DNA of 64,000 nt from JAWXBT01 sp964523015 (lineage in GTDB: Bacteria > Bdellovibrionota_C > UBA2361 > J135): NCBI GenBank assembly GCA_964523015.1, contig CAZFXN010000002.1, forward strand, positions 1 to 64,000, given 5' to 3'. The position numbers and the translations under genes were made by a program. Numbering within the stretch: the first letter of the stretch is position 1; every line of letters begins with the position of its first letter. Shown one piece after another: positions 1-8,362 of the stretch. The notes below the pieces were generated by a model. The model did not search any database. It was not told where the DNA came from and saw only the letters and a program-made list of their open reading frames with translations.

Positions 1-720
1 CTATTTTAGTAGTAATCCCCTCCCTCTTTCTGCGATGGTTCTAGCATTTACAGCCCTTAAATAAAGGGGTTCAAGTTCTACTAAATCTTTCATTACAAAC
101 TCTGGAACTGCTCCCTCACTAGCAAGCGAGAGAAGACTCTCGGCGCAATGCTGAGGAGACAAGACATTACAATTTTGTAGTTCCATTTCAGGAAACCCAA
201 CATGGATAACTGAATTAGGCTGAAGATTATTTTCTGCTATAAGTTTTTCTAGTTGATTTTCTAACTCGCTACTCGGAACAATAGTTGGAGCCAGAAACTC
301 CTTACTTAAATTTGTAGAAAAAACTGAACAAAACAATTCCTCTCTTTGAGCATTAGCGAGAGCAACAATCAGTGAGCTTTCCCCTTTAAACTCGTATGCG
401 AATGCTTTAAGTGAAGAAATTCCGATTAAAGGTATTTTATGAGCAAATGATATCCCTTTAAGAAAACTTAACCCGATCCTAAGTCCAGTAAAGGATCCTG
501 GTCCTTCACCATAAACAAGTGCTTTAAGATCTTTTGATTCGAGGTTAGCTCTCTTAAGTACTGAAGAGATAACTTCAGAGATTGATTCACTGTTAGGTTC
601 ATCTGCTTGGTTTCTAGTACGAGTTTCAGAAAAAAAGCTTCCTTTATCATCCCGAACTGAACAGAATGTAATAGGGCCACTTGTATCAATGGCTAATATT
701 GGCACAAATACTGGATTCAT
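1..720 (-). CDS. tsaB: tRNA threonylcarbamoyladenosine biosynthesis protein TsaB
   Basis: This 239-residue protein is the inactive actin-fold partner of TsaD in the cytoplasmic complex that makes t6A37 on ANN-decoding tRNAs. The N-terminal strand ILAIDTSG (residues 8-15) and the loop GEGPGSFTGLRIG (71-83) are the TsaB signatures, and the length fits the family. The stop codon lies on the first three bases of the window, so the gene is complete. It is the last recognisable gene of the rpsB-to-rseP cluster and abuts rseP directly, with no gap, which suggests cotranscription. The C-terminal part is less conserved, as is usual for TsaB. Confidence 0.93.
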   Translation of the reverse strand: MNPVFVPILAIDTSGPITFCSVRDDKGSFFSETRTRNQADEPNSESISEVISSVLKRANLESKDLKALVYGEGPGSFTGLRIGLSFLKGISFAHKIPLIGISSLKAFAYEFKGESSLIVALANAQREELFCSVFSTNLSKEFLAPTIVPSSELENQLEKLIAENNLQPNSVIHVGFPEMELQNCNVLSPQHCAESLLSLASEGAVPEFVMKDLVELEPLYLRAVNARTIAERGRGLLLK

Positions 721-1878
721 TTAACGCAAGATATCATTACTTATAGCAAAGATCATAAGTGCTAAAAGGAGAGCAAATCCAACTTGATTTGATACCTCCC
801 TTATCCTAACACTAACCCTTGATCCTATAATTGCTTCGATAATAAAGAAAACAATATGTCCACCATCAAGTACAGGAATTGGTAACAGATTAAGAATAGC
901 TAAACTGACACTTAGAAAAACCATAAAGCCAAAGAGATATTCAAGACCTTTACTTGCACTCCTTCCAGCTTCCTGAAAAATTCTTACCGGACCTGCGATA
1001 TTATCAGCAGAGATATGTCCTAAAAGAAGTCCCTTTATACCGATTACAGTCTGAGCAGAGATTGACCAGACAAACATTGTGCCGCCAACAAGGGCGTCTT
1101 TAAACCCAACAGGCACACGGTTAAATTTAGGAGCGATACCGATCCGATATACATCCCCCTGCTCTCTTTCATTATCAGTTACAAGTCCGGATCGATCGGC
1201 TTCAGGTACCACAGAGATTGTTACATTCTCAACATCAGAACCTGCTTCAATTTTTCGTTCGATATCAAAGGTAAGTTTCTCACCTTTTGAGCCTCTTACA
1301 GTACTTGCTAGTTCGTTCCATTCAGTAATAGCCTTACCGTTGATACTCTTTATTAAATCGTCTGCTTTTATCCCAGCCTTATCTGCTGGATGCCCAGGAA
1401 TAACATCTCCTATAGTTGAACTTTTAACAGGCTCTGCTTCACCATAAATAAAGATAGAAAATATCGCTAAAATAACCGCAAAAATAAGGTTAAAAGCAGG
1501 TCCAGCAAAAACTATATTAAATTTTGGCCAGAATCTTTTTAGCAGAAACCACTTGTCTCTATCAGCAATCACCTTTCGTTGAAGTTCAGTAAACTCGTTA
1601 GGATCAAGTTGTTCAAATCCTGGCTTCTCTTCATCCTTATCAGGTTTATAATTTGGGTCAACTGCTCGTGGATCATCCCCGGCCATTCTAACAAAACCGC
1701 CAAGAGGAAATAATCGTAAAGAATATGTTGTCTCTCCAACCTGCTTTTTCCAAAGAATTGGACCAAAGCCGATTGAAAACGCAAGGACACCAACCTTATG
1801 GAACTTGGCTAGTAAAAAATGTCCTAATTCGTGAACAAATATTAGGATACAGAGAACAAGTATAGCTACTAAATACAT
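721..1878 (-). CDS. rseP: RIP metalloprotease RseP (site-2 protease family)
   Basis: This is an inner-membrane zinc protease that cleaves transmembrane segments, typically of anti-sigma factors during envelope stress. The active-site HELGH lies at residues 16-20 in the first membrane helix. The second metal-ligand motif is in the C-terminal segment NLLPIPVLDGGH, about residues 330-342. A single PDZ domain is visible around residues 150-215 (IGDVIPGHPADKAGI). The 385-residue length suits a one-PDZ member rather than the two-PDZ E. coli form. The gene sits between dxr and tsaB, its common position. Its physiological substrate cannot be read from this window. Confidence 0.95.
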   Translation of the reverse strand: MYLVAILVLCILIFVHELGHFLLAKFHKVGVLAFSIGFGPILWKKQVGETTYSLRLFPLGGFVRMAGDDPRAVDPNYKPDKDEEKPGFEQLDPNEFTELQRKVIADRDKWFLLKRFWPKFNIVFAGPAFNLIFAVILAIFSIFIYGEAEPVKSSTIGDVIPGHPADKAGIKADDLIKSINGKAITEWNELASTVRGSKGEKLTFDIERKIEAGSDVENVTISVVPEADRSGLVTDNEREQGDVYRIGIAPKFNRVPVGFKDALVGGTMFVWSISAQTVIGIKGLLLGHISADNIAGPVRIFQEAGRSASKGLEYLFGFMVFLSVSLAILNLLPIPVLDGGHIVFFIIEAIIGSRVSVRIREVSNQVGFALLLALMIFAISNDILR

Positions 1879-1923
1879 TTATTAATCCGCATATAAAAAA
1901 TCATAAACTCATAAACAGATCTA

Positions 1924-3123
1924 CTATCGACCTGATAATTCTAAAACTGTTGCTCTAACACTCTTATCAAGATCAATCAGTTGAGCTAAGTCGGCGCATT
2001 TAGTATCACCAAATCGATCCAAGCTAAGTTTGACGGACTCTTCAATCCGATCAAATGACAGCTTCGAGTTTAAAAAAAGATCCACTGCAACCTCATTAGC
2101 AGAGTTCAAAACTGCCGGTGCAAATTCACTACCGGATAATGCCTCACGAGCAAGATTTAGAGCCGGAAATCTTGCGTTGTCTAACGGCAGAAATGTTAAC
2201 TCTCTGATTGATGTTAGATCCAAATGCTTAACTGCGCCAGCTACTCTTAAGTCTGGATAAGATAAGGCATAACTAATCGGTCCCTTCATATCAGGATTTG
2301 ATAACTGTGCAATCTGAGAGCCATCGCAATACTCAACTAGGGAATGAACAATACTTTGAGGATGAATTAGCACCTCTATCTGTTTTGGTGAAATCCCAAA
2401 AAGCCAATATGCTTCGATTAACTCGAGCGCCTTATTCATCATAGTAGCTGAATCAACACTGATCTTTTTCCCCATTCTCCAGCGCGGATGTTTAATGGCT
2501 TCCTCTGGGGTAACCGTAGATAATTCAGCTCGCTTTTTTGAAAGAAATGGCCCACCAGATGCTGTTAAAAATAACCGTTTTATAGTTTCGATTTTTTCAC
2601 CTTGGATCGCTTGGAAGATCGCAGAGTGTTCACTATCAACAGGGATAATTGTCCCTTTGCCAGAATTAATTATCTTTGAGACAAATGGGCCACCTGCTAC
2701 AAGGCTCTCTTTATTTGCTAGAGCTACAATTTTATCAGCTTCTAATGCTGAGAGTACCGGCGCAAGTCCAGCCATCCCAACAATAGAAGCTAACACAAGA
2801 TCAATCTCGCTCTCTCTTGTCAAAGCTACAATGTCATCAATACCTGATACTAAATTCCCCTTTGGAATATCTATCTCATTAACTTTTGACTTATCACTTA
2901 ATCCTGCAAAGCGAGGCTTAAACTCAGAGATCTGTCTATTTAAAAGTTCAACATTACTTCCAGCAATAAGGCCAAAGACTTCAAATTTATCAGGATTAGC
3001 TTTAAATATATCAAGCGCAGAGACTCCGATGGATCCAGTAGATCCTAAAATAAGGACCCTTCTTGGTGATTTAGTATTCTTTGATGAATGAAAAAGTCTA
3101 TGGTCAGAGTTAGGAACTAACAT
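1924..3123 (-). CDS. dxr: 1-deoxy-D-xylulose-5-phosphate reductoisomerase
   Basis: Dxr converts 1-deoxy-D-xylulose 5-phosphate to 2-C-methyl-D-erythritol 4-phosphate with NADPH, the committed step of the MEP isoprenoid pathway. The Rossmann motif VLILGSTGSIGVSALDI lies near residues 23-39. The NKESLVAGG and PVDSEHSAIFQ motifs of the catalytic, metal-binding domain follow at about 135-170. The 399-residue length is normal. It lies between cdsA (15-bp gap) and rseP (45-bp gap). The downstream uppS also consumes isoprenoid precursors. The first ~20 residues before the Rossmann motif are not conserved, so the start could lie slightly further in. Confidence 0.95.
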   Translation of the reverse strand: MLVPNSDHRLFHSSKNTKSPRRVLILGSTGSIGVSALDIFKANPDKFEVFGLIAGSNVELLNRQISEFKPRFAGLSDKSKVNEIDIPKGNLVSGIDDIVALTRESEIDLVLASIVGMAGLAPVLSALEADKIVALANKESLVAGGPFVSKIINSGKGTIIPVDSEHSAIFQAIQGEKIETIKRLFLTASGGPFLSKKRAELSTVTPEEAIKHPRWRMGKKISVDSATMMNKALELIEAYWLFGISPKQIEVLIHPQSIVHSLVEYCDGSQIAQLSNPDMKGPISYALSYPDLRVAGAVKHLDLTSIRELTFLPLDNARFPALNLAREALSGSEFAPAVLNSANEVAVDLFLNSKLSFDRIEESVKLSLDRFGDTKCADLAQLIDLDKSVRATVLELSGR

Positions 3124-3138
3124 TGTAACATCAATAAA

Positions 3139-4032
3139 TTAAAAAATGGCCAACCAAAAATATAAGACTGGAGCTGCCATTAAAAATCCGTCAATTCTAT
3201 CGAGTAATCCACCATGACCTGGTAATATATTACCAGTATCTTTTACTCCATATAATCTTTTTATATAAGATTTAGAAAGATCTCCCACTTGAGCTACTAC
3301 AACTACAATAATGGAGAGAATTACAACATCAAGGTATGAATATCTAGATGTTCCGCCTAATAGATAAGTAAAGAGGACTCCAACTATTGCTCCTACAAAA
3401 ATCCCACCGATAGCTCCACTAACTGTCTTTTTTGGGGAAATTTCTGGCGCAAGTTTTGGGCCCTTTAATTTAGATCCGATAAAGTATGCGGCAATATCAT
3501 TTGAGAAAACAACTAACATTAACCATAAAAGTAACCATTGAAAATTAGTCAGCATTACAAAAGCCATTAATATGGCACCACAGAATCCGACATGAAAAAT
3601 TCCAATAAAAGCTTCTCTATTTAGTTGCTCAAAAACAAGCCTATCCCCTCGCCCTAAAAACAATCCGTATAAAATGATCATAATAATGGAGGCAAATGTG
3701 CCACCTGAACTAACTAACAAAGCGGTGTGTCTATAAACTAAAAAGTAATCATCCCGATCTGGGGCTACATCAACTAATAACAGTGAGATCAACATTATCA
3801 AAGGTGAGATAACAGCACATAAAAAGTAGATTGGAGTTTTAAATCTAATCCCCCGGGCAACGGTACAGATGCCTGAGAACTCATAGGCTGCAATCGTCAC
3901 AACTGCAAACATAACAAAAAGAAAGATCCATCGAGCATAATCAGTTATAATTGCAATAATATACAATGCTAGCACAGCTAAACATAAAAAAGCTGCTGTT
4001 TTAACTCGTGGTTTTAACTCTGCAAAACTCAT
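3139..4032 (-). CDS. cdsA: Phosphatidate cytidylyltransferase CdsA
   Basis: CdsA makes CDP-diacylglycerol from phosphatidate and CTP in the inner membrane. The protein has 297 residues and about eight hydrophobic segments. The family signature is near the C-terminus (QVGDLSKSYIKRLYGVKDT, then ILPGHGGLLDRIDG), and the upstream SPKKTVSGAIGG motif is also present. Its start overlaps the uppS stop by 4 bp (ATGA), indicating translational coupling. The order uppS-cdsA-dxr-rseP is conserved widely in bacteria. Confidence 0.95.
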   Translation of the reverse strand: MSFAELKPRVKTAAFLCLAVLALYIIAIITDYARWIFLFVMFAVVTIAAYEFSGICTVARGIRFKTPIYFLCAVISPLIMLISLLLVDVAPDRDDYFLVYRHTALLVSSGGTFASIIMIILYGLFLGRGDRLVFEQLNREAFIGIFHVGFCGAILMAFVMLTNFQWLLLWLMLVVFSNDIAAYFIGSKLKGPKLAPEISPKKTVSGAIGGIFVGAIVGVLFTYLLGGTSRYSYLDVVILSIIVVVVAQVGDLSKSYIKRLYGVKDTGNILPGHGGLLDRIDGFLMAAPVLYFWLAIF

Positions 4033-4838
4033 GGTCTGACTCCCTCACTAATCTGTTCATCAGTTAAACCAAATCTTCGGGTTCGTCTATGAAACTCATC
4101 AATACATTTTTTAATTTCATCAACAGAAAAATCAGGCCACAAAGTTGGAGTAATGACTATTTCTGTATAGGCAAGCTGCCATAAGAGAAAATTAGAGATT
4201 CGACATTCGCCACTAGTTCTAATTAATAGATCTGGATCAGGAATATCAGGACCATATAGACTATTAGTGATAATTTGATTTGTTATCTGATCAGGGGTTA
4301 ATTTCCCTGATAAAACATCAGCTGCGATCTTTTTTACCCCATCAACGATCTCTTCTCTAGCTCCGTAAGAGAGTGCTAATACAAGATCTAATCCAGTATT
4401 CTCTTTGGTCTGCTCTTCGGCAGACTGAAGTGCTTTTCTAACTCCACTTGGTAATTTAGATCTATCTCCAATAGCTCTTAATCGAACTCCATTTCCCTTT
4501 AGATCTTTGATTTCAGCATCGAGATAAAAGGTAAAAAGCTTCATCAAAGCGTTAACTTCTAATTCGGGGCGTTGCCAATTTTCTGTGGAGAAGCAAAATA
4601 TTGTTAGATAGCGAATACCCGATTTTCTACAGTACTCAACAATAGGTCTAACCCTTTTAACACCTGCTTTGTGCCCTTCAATACGAGCTAACCCGCGCTC
4701 CTGGGCCCAACGCCCATTACCATCCATAATTATAGCAATATGCTTTGGTGGATAAACTAGTGGAGAATCTAGTGGTGAATCTAGTGGAGAATTATGAAGA
4801 GTGGGCACCCCATTGTTGCCATTGTAAGGATTCTTCAT
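4029..4838 (-). CDS. uppS: Isoprenyl (undecaprenyl) diphosphate synthase UppS
   Basis: This cis-prenyltransferase extends farnesyl diphosphate to the C55 carrier lipid used for peptidoglycan and LPS. The catalytic motif IAIIMDGNGRWA is at residues 34-45, with the catalytic Asp at 39. The DLLIRTSGECRISNFL motif near residues 207-222 completes the active site. The family usually begins about 10-20 residues before the first motif. Here the extra N-terminal segment contains a tandem SPLD repeat (4757-4792), so either it is a non-conserved tail or translation starts further in. Confidence 0.95.
   Translation of the reverse strand: MKNPYNGNNGVPTLHNSPLDSPLDSPLVYPPKHIAIIMDGNGRWAQERGLARIEGHKAGVKRVRPIVEYCRKSGIRYLTIFCFSTENWQRPELEVNALMKLFTFYLDAEIKDLKGNGVRLRAIGDRSKLPSGVRKALQSAEEQTKENTGLDLVLALSYGAREEIVDGVKKIAADVLSGKLTPDQITNQIITNSLYGPDIPDPDLLIRTSGECRISNFLLWQLAYTEIVITPTLWPDFSVDEIKKCIDEFHRRTRRFGLTDEQISEGVRP
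4757..4792. repeat. Three 12-bp tandem repeats in uppS 5' end
   Basis: Three adjacent 12-bp units (CTAGTGGAGAAT, with one T-for-A change in the middle unit) encode the repeated SPLD segment of the UppS N-terminal tail. The length is a multiple of three, so the frame is kept. The repeat lies outside the catalytic fold. Confidence 0.9.
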
Positions 4839-4865
4839 CTGAAACAGCCTTTAAGGAGATAAATT

Positions 4866-5420
4866 CTAAACTTCTAACATCTCTTTCTCTTTGGCCGCGA
4901 GAAGAGCGTCTATTTCTTTAGTCGAAGCATCAGTTATTTTCTGTACCTCTTCCTGAGTTCGCTTTGAGTCATCCTCACTCATCGCTTTGTCTTTAACTCC
5001 TTTCTTTAGCTCATCAATAATCTCTCGACGATGATTTCTCATCGTAACACGAGATTCTTCCCCAGTTTCTTTTAGCTTTTTGATTAGATCTTTTCTTCTT
5101 TCCTCAGTAAGAGACGGTAAAATAACTCTGACTAAGTTCCCCTCATTTGATGGATTAAGCCCTAAATCAGCAGCACGAATAGATTTCATGACTGGATCAA
5201 TCGCATTTCTATCATAAACTTGAAGAGCTAAAAGTCTCGGTTCAGGTGCAGTAATATTTGCCAACTGAATTAGTGGAGTTTGGGTACCATAGTAATCAAC
5301 ATGGATCCCTTCTAAGAGGCTGGCACTAGCTCGACCAGTTCTCATTCTAGAGAGATCTTTCTTAAAAGCCTCAATAGTTTTCTTACATTTCTCTTTCAAT
5401 TCTGCAGTGTCTCCGGACAT
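4866..5420 (-). CDS. frr: Ribosome recycling factor
   Basis: RRF works with EF-G to split post-termination ribosomes. At 184 residues it is the usual length. The conserved RMRTGRAS segment (residues 26-33) and the C-terminal helix of the three-helix bundle are present. The gene lies 20 bp downstream of pyrH and 27 bp upstream of uppS, in the canonical order. Confidence 0.97.
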   Translation of the reverse strand: MSGDTAELKEKCKKTIEAFKKDLSRMRTGRASASLLEGIHVDYYGTQTPLIQLANITAPEPRLLALQVYDRNAIDPVMKSIRAADLGLNPSNEGNLVRVILPSLTEERRKDLIKKLKETGEESRVTMRNHRREIIDELKKGVKDKAMSEDDSKRTQEEVQKITDASTKEIDALLAAKEKEMLEV

Positions 5421-5440
5421 AACGATCCTTTATATAAACA

Positions 5441-6172
5441 CTAAAAATTACCACTAGAATTCACCAAAGTTCCTACCGCCTCACCCATTGCAAGGCGTTT
5501 GAGATTTCCATCAACAGCAATATCAAAAACAACAATTGGTAGCTCATTATCCATGCAGAGAGAGATGGCAGCAGCATCCATAACTTTCAATCTATTCTGC
5601 AGAACAGTCATAAAGCTAAGGCTCTCATACTTTTTCGCTTCTGGATTTATCTTTGGGTCTGACTCATAGATTCCATCTACCTTTGTTCCCTTAAAAAGAA
5701 CATCAGCCCCAATCTCCATGGCTCTAAGACTAGCGGCAGTATCAGTTGTAAAGTATGGATTTCCAGTACCGCATGCAAATACAACAACTCGCCCCTTCTC
5801 TAAATGTCGTGTTGCTCTACGACGAATGTACGGCTCGGCGATCTGTCGCATCTCAATTGCTGACATTACTCTAGTTGGCATGCCTCTCTGCTCAAGCGCA
5901 GCCTGTAAAGCTAATGCATTAATCGCTGTAGACAACATTCCCATGTAATCTCCAGCAACTCTATCTAACCCTTGAGAATCTGCCTCAGCTCCACGAAATA
6001 TATTTCCACCACCGATAACTAGACCGATCTCTACGCCGATCTTATGAACTTCTTGAACTTCCGCTGCTAATCGAGAGATAGTTACAGGATCAAAACCAAA
6101 ATCCTTATCTCCAGCTAACATCTCGCCACTAAGCTTAAGAAGTATCCTTCGATATTTTGGAGCCTTGGTCAT
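5441..6172 (-). CDS. pyrH: UMP kinase PyrH
   Basis: PyrH phosphorylates UMP to UDP in pyrimidine nucleotide synthesis and belongs to the amino-acid kinase fold. The N-terminal KLSGEMLAGD (13-22) and the GGGNIFRG loop (about 54-61) bind phosphate. The GTGNPYFTTDTAA segment (about 135-147) is typical of bacterial UMP kinases. The 243-residue length is normal. It sits 18 bp after tsf and 20 bp before frr. Confidence 0.97.
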   Translation of the reverse strand: MTKAPKYRRILLKLSGEMLAGDKDFGFDPVTISRLAAEVQEVHKIGVEIGLVIGGGNIFRGAEADSQGLDRVAGDYMGMLSTAINALALQAALEQRGMPTRVMSAIEMRQIAEPYIRRRATRHLEKGRVVVFACGTGNPYFTTDTAASLRAMEIGADVLFKGTKVDGIYESDPKINPEAKKYESLSFMTVLQNRLKVMDAAAISLCMDNELPIVVFDIAVDGNLKRLAMGEAVGTLVNSSGNF

Positions 6173-6190
6173 TGGTTATTCCATCTTCAA

Positions 6191-6847
6191 TTAATTTCCA
6201 GTCACCATAGAAGCAACTTCATCAACGAATGAAGCTGAGTCTTTAGATAATCCCTCTCCAACCTCAAAACGCTGGAAGCGACGCACTGTAACCTTCTCAC
6301 CAGTTTTAATTGAAAGCTCTTCAATCAAACTCTTAATAGTCTTTTTGCCAGTCTCATCTTTTACAAAAACTTGGTTAAGAAGGCAGTTATCCTCAGTGAA
6401 CTTTTTAATTCGTCCAGGTATAATTTTATCTGCCATTGCTTTCTGTTTTTCATCTAACTGCTCAAGCAAGATTGCTTTTTCTCTGGCTATTACTTCGGCT
6501 GGAACCTCTTCCTCAGTAATATACTTTGGTGACATTGCAGCAACATGCATAGCTAAGTCACGAGCCAATCCCCTAAACTCATCTCCTCGAGCAACAAAAT
6601 CCGTTTCGCAATTAAGCTCTACAATTGTAGCTACCTGCTCACCATGGTGAACATAAATTCCAATAGTACCTTCAGCAGCGACCTTACCGGAACGCTTACC
6701 AAGATCTTTAAGTCCTTTTTTACGAAGAACATCTATCGCCTGCTCCATGTTACCGTTTGCTTCGGCCAGAGCCTTTTTACAATCCATCATGCCAGCTCCA
6801 GTGGCAGATCTTAACTCTTGCACTAATTTTGCTGATATTTCAGACAT
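6191..6847 (-). CDS. tsf: Translation elongation factor Ts
   Basis: EF-Ts is the nucleotide exchange factor for EF-Tu. The N-terminal UBA-like domain carries TGAGMMDCKKAL (residues 16-27), and the core contains CETDFVARGDEF. At 218 residues it is shorter than the E. coli protein (283) and resembles the compact form with a single core subdomain seen in Thermus-like species. It follows rpsB with an 83-bp gap. Confidence 0.96.
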   Translation of the reverse strand: MSEISAKLVQELRSATGAGMMDCKKALAEANGNMEQAIDVLRKKGLKDLGKRSGKVAAEGTIGIYVHHGEQVATIVELNCETDFVARGDEFRGLARDLAMHVAAMSPKYITEEEVPAEVIAREKAILLEQLDEKQKAMADKIIPGRIKKFTEDNCLLNQVFVKDETGKKTIKSLIEELSIKTGEKVTVRRFQRFEVGEGLSKDSASFVDEVASMVTGN

Positions 6848-6930
6848 CGAATTATTCCTAAAATATAAAACTACTAATTATAACGAAAATGCCTTTCCCT
6901 ACTAACGCAGGGCCTAATAATGCACACGGT

Positions 6931-7869
6931 CTATCCCTGCGCAGTAGCAGCAGTTTCAGTCCCGGTTGTAGCTTGGTTCTTTTGTCCCTTAGATTCAGAA
7001 CTACCACCATTGCTACCTATATCCTCCCTGCGATTTTTAAATGATGCTCGGTAGATATTAGATCCTTCGATTGCAGCATCAGCTACTGCAGCGGAAAAGA
7101 GTCTAAGTGTTCGAACACCATCATCGTTAGATGGAATTGGATGATCAATTAAGCGAGGATTCACGTTGGTATCACAAAGTGCAATCACAGGGATATGAAG
7201 CGTTACAGCCTCTTCAATTGCAAGATCCTCTTTATTAACATCAGTAATAAAGATAACACTCGGTATACCCTTCATATCTTTAATACCACCAAGGCTGGCT
7301 TCAAGCTTATTGATCTCACGGGTCATTTTTAAAAGTTCTTTTTTATTTAGCTTTACGCCGGATTCAGGATTCTGTGCTTTAGCAACAAGTTCTTTTAGTT
7401 TACCCATTCGATCGATAGATCGTTTGATCGTAGAGAAATTTGTAAGAGTACCACCAAGCCATCTAGTAGCTACAAAGAAGCCTCCGCATCTCTCAGCTTC
7501 GCCTTTAATAATGTCTCGCACCTGACGTTTTGTTCCAACAAAGAGAACAGATCCGCCACGTGAGCAAACGTCAACTATAACTTTTCGAGCTTTTTTCCAA
7601 AGATCGATTGTCTGATCAAGGTTAATAATGTGAAGACCACTTCTCTCTCCGTAGATGTATTTTCCCATCTTCGGATTCCACTTATCAGTCTGGTGACCAA
7701 AGTGAGCGCCTGCCTTCATTAATGTTTGTATTGAAACAGTAACTGGATATTCCATCTGCGCTGCTGGATTTAGCATAGCTGGATTTGTCGCTGATGCATC
7801 TATCTCAGTACCGTTAGTCGCTTCTGTATTAAGCACTTCTGTATTAAGCACTTTTGTATTTTCAGTCAT
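6931..7869 (-). CDS. rpsB: 30S ribosomal protein S2
   Basis: S2 binds the 16S rRNA near the head-body junction of the 30S subunit. The core begins around residue 45 and carries GAHFGHQTDKWNPKM. At 312 residues it is longer than typical S2 (about 240). The surplus is an N-terminal tail of about 40 residues containing a micro-repeat (LNTEVLNTE) and a Gly/Ser/Gln/Thr-rich C-terminal tail. The core is intact, so the tails look like low-complexity expansions. It is the first gene of the cluster and has a promoter and leader upstream. Confidence 0.95.
   Translation of the reverse strand: MTENTKVLNTEVLNTEATNGTEIDASATNPAMLNPAAQMEYPVTVSIQTLMKAGAHFGHQTDKWNPKMGKYIYGERSGLHIINLDQTIDLWKKARKVIVDVCSRGGSVLFVGTKRQVRDIIKGEAERCGGFFVATRWLGGTLTNFSTIKRSIDRMGKLKELVAKAQNPESGVKLNKKELLKMTREINKLEASLGGIKDMKGIPSVIFITDVNKEDLAIEEAVTLHIPVIALCDTNVNPRLIDHPIPSNDDGVRTLRLFSAAVADAAIEGSNIYRASFKNRREDIGSNGGSSESKGQKNQATTGTETAATAQG
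7821..7860. repeat. 15-bp tandem repeat in rpsB 5' end
   Basis: Two perfect 15-bp units (CTTCTGTATTAAGCA) at 7821-7835 and 7836-7850 are followed by a partial third unit. They encode the repeated LNTEV segment at the S2 N-terminus and preserve the frame. Confidence 0.9.
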
Positions 7870-7954
7870 ATTTTCTCCGTCCTAGTTTAGCCTCCCCAGA
7901 CAATGAAAGTTAAAGACAGCTGGTCGATATGATCAACAAATCCGCACTCGTGAT

Positions 7955-7981
7955 AATTTTCCCCAATACTATCGGGAAATT
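7955..7981 (-). promoter_or_regulatory. Possible hairpin in the rpsB leader
   Basis: An imperfect inverted repeat (AATTTTCCCC against GGGAAATT) lies in the transcribed leader, about 90-110 nt before the rpsB start. S2 leaders are autoregulatory in some bacteria. This is an inference from position and pairing only. The motif is not one I recognise. Confidence 0.3.
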
Positions 7982-8020
7982 ACACTAAGACTACATATCT
8001 GGGTGTGATTTTATTGGGTC

Positions 8021-8049
8021 GTTTTAGCATACCCTCATATAAAAGACAA
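8021..8049 (-). promoter_or_regulatory. Sigma70-like promoter for the rpsB cluster
   Basis: Read on the minus strand there is a TTGTCT -35 (8044-8049) and a TAAAAC -10 (8021-8026) separated by exactly 17 bp. They sit about 155 bp upstream of rpsB, leaving a leader of roughly 145 nt. It is a good but not consensus match. Confidence 0.5.
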
Positions 8050-8230
8050 CTATCCGAAAGAATTATCAAAATGGGCAAAAATTGCACGTTACCAACAGCC
8101 CAAACTACCTCATAACAAAATAAGGCTCTTTACATATTCTGCGTGTTTCAAATCTAACTGATTAATGAAACGCAAAAAGCAAAATAAATATTTCGAGTAG
8201 ATGGATATCTATACTGATATCTTTTTTTCT
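8050..8230. other. Intergenic stretch between rpsB promoter and GC-rich insert
   Basis: No coding sequence is evident here. The only structure seen is an imperfect inverted repeat at 8141-8173 (GCGTGTTTCA against TGAAACGC, about 15-base loop). Composition is AT-rich like the host and changes sharply after about 8320. Confidence 0.4.
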
Positions 8231-8285
8231 CTGCCTTCGATGGCAAGTGCATCAATTAAAATATGCATTAGCCATCGGAAGGCAG
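8231..8285. repeat. 55-bp interrupted palindrome at edge of GC-rich segment
   Basis: The outer arms CTGCCTTCGATGGC (8231-8244) and GCCATCGGAAGGCAG (8271-8285) pair with one bulged base. Inside them TGCAT and ATGCA also pair around an AT-rich loop. No T-run follows the right arm, so it is a poor intrinsic terminator. Part of the right arm (ATCGGAAGGCA, 8274-8284) recurs in inverted orientation at 9884-9894, on the far side of the GC-rich gene. Confidence 0.75.
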
Positions 8286-8362
8286 AATCCAACAGGTTTT
8301 TGTCTTAAACAATTTCCAGAAAAACTCCAACCCCGGGGCTAGCGCCCCTTAAGGAGATTCAC

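Noticed and set aside
2495..3091. A 198-codon plus-strand frame opposite dxr
   Set aside because: It is antisense to the conserved dxr gene and has no homology-like composition.
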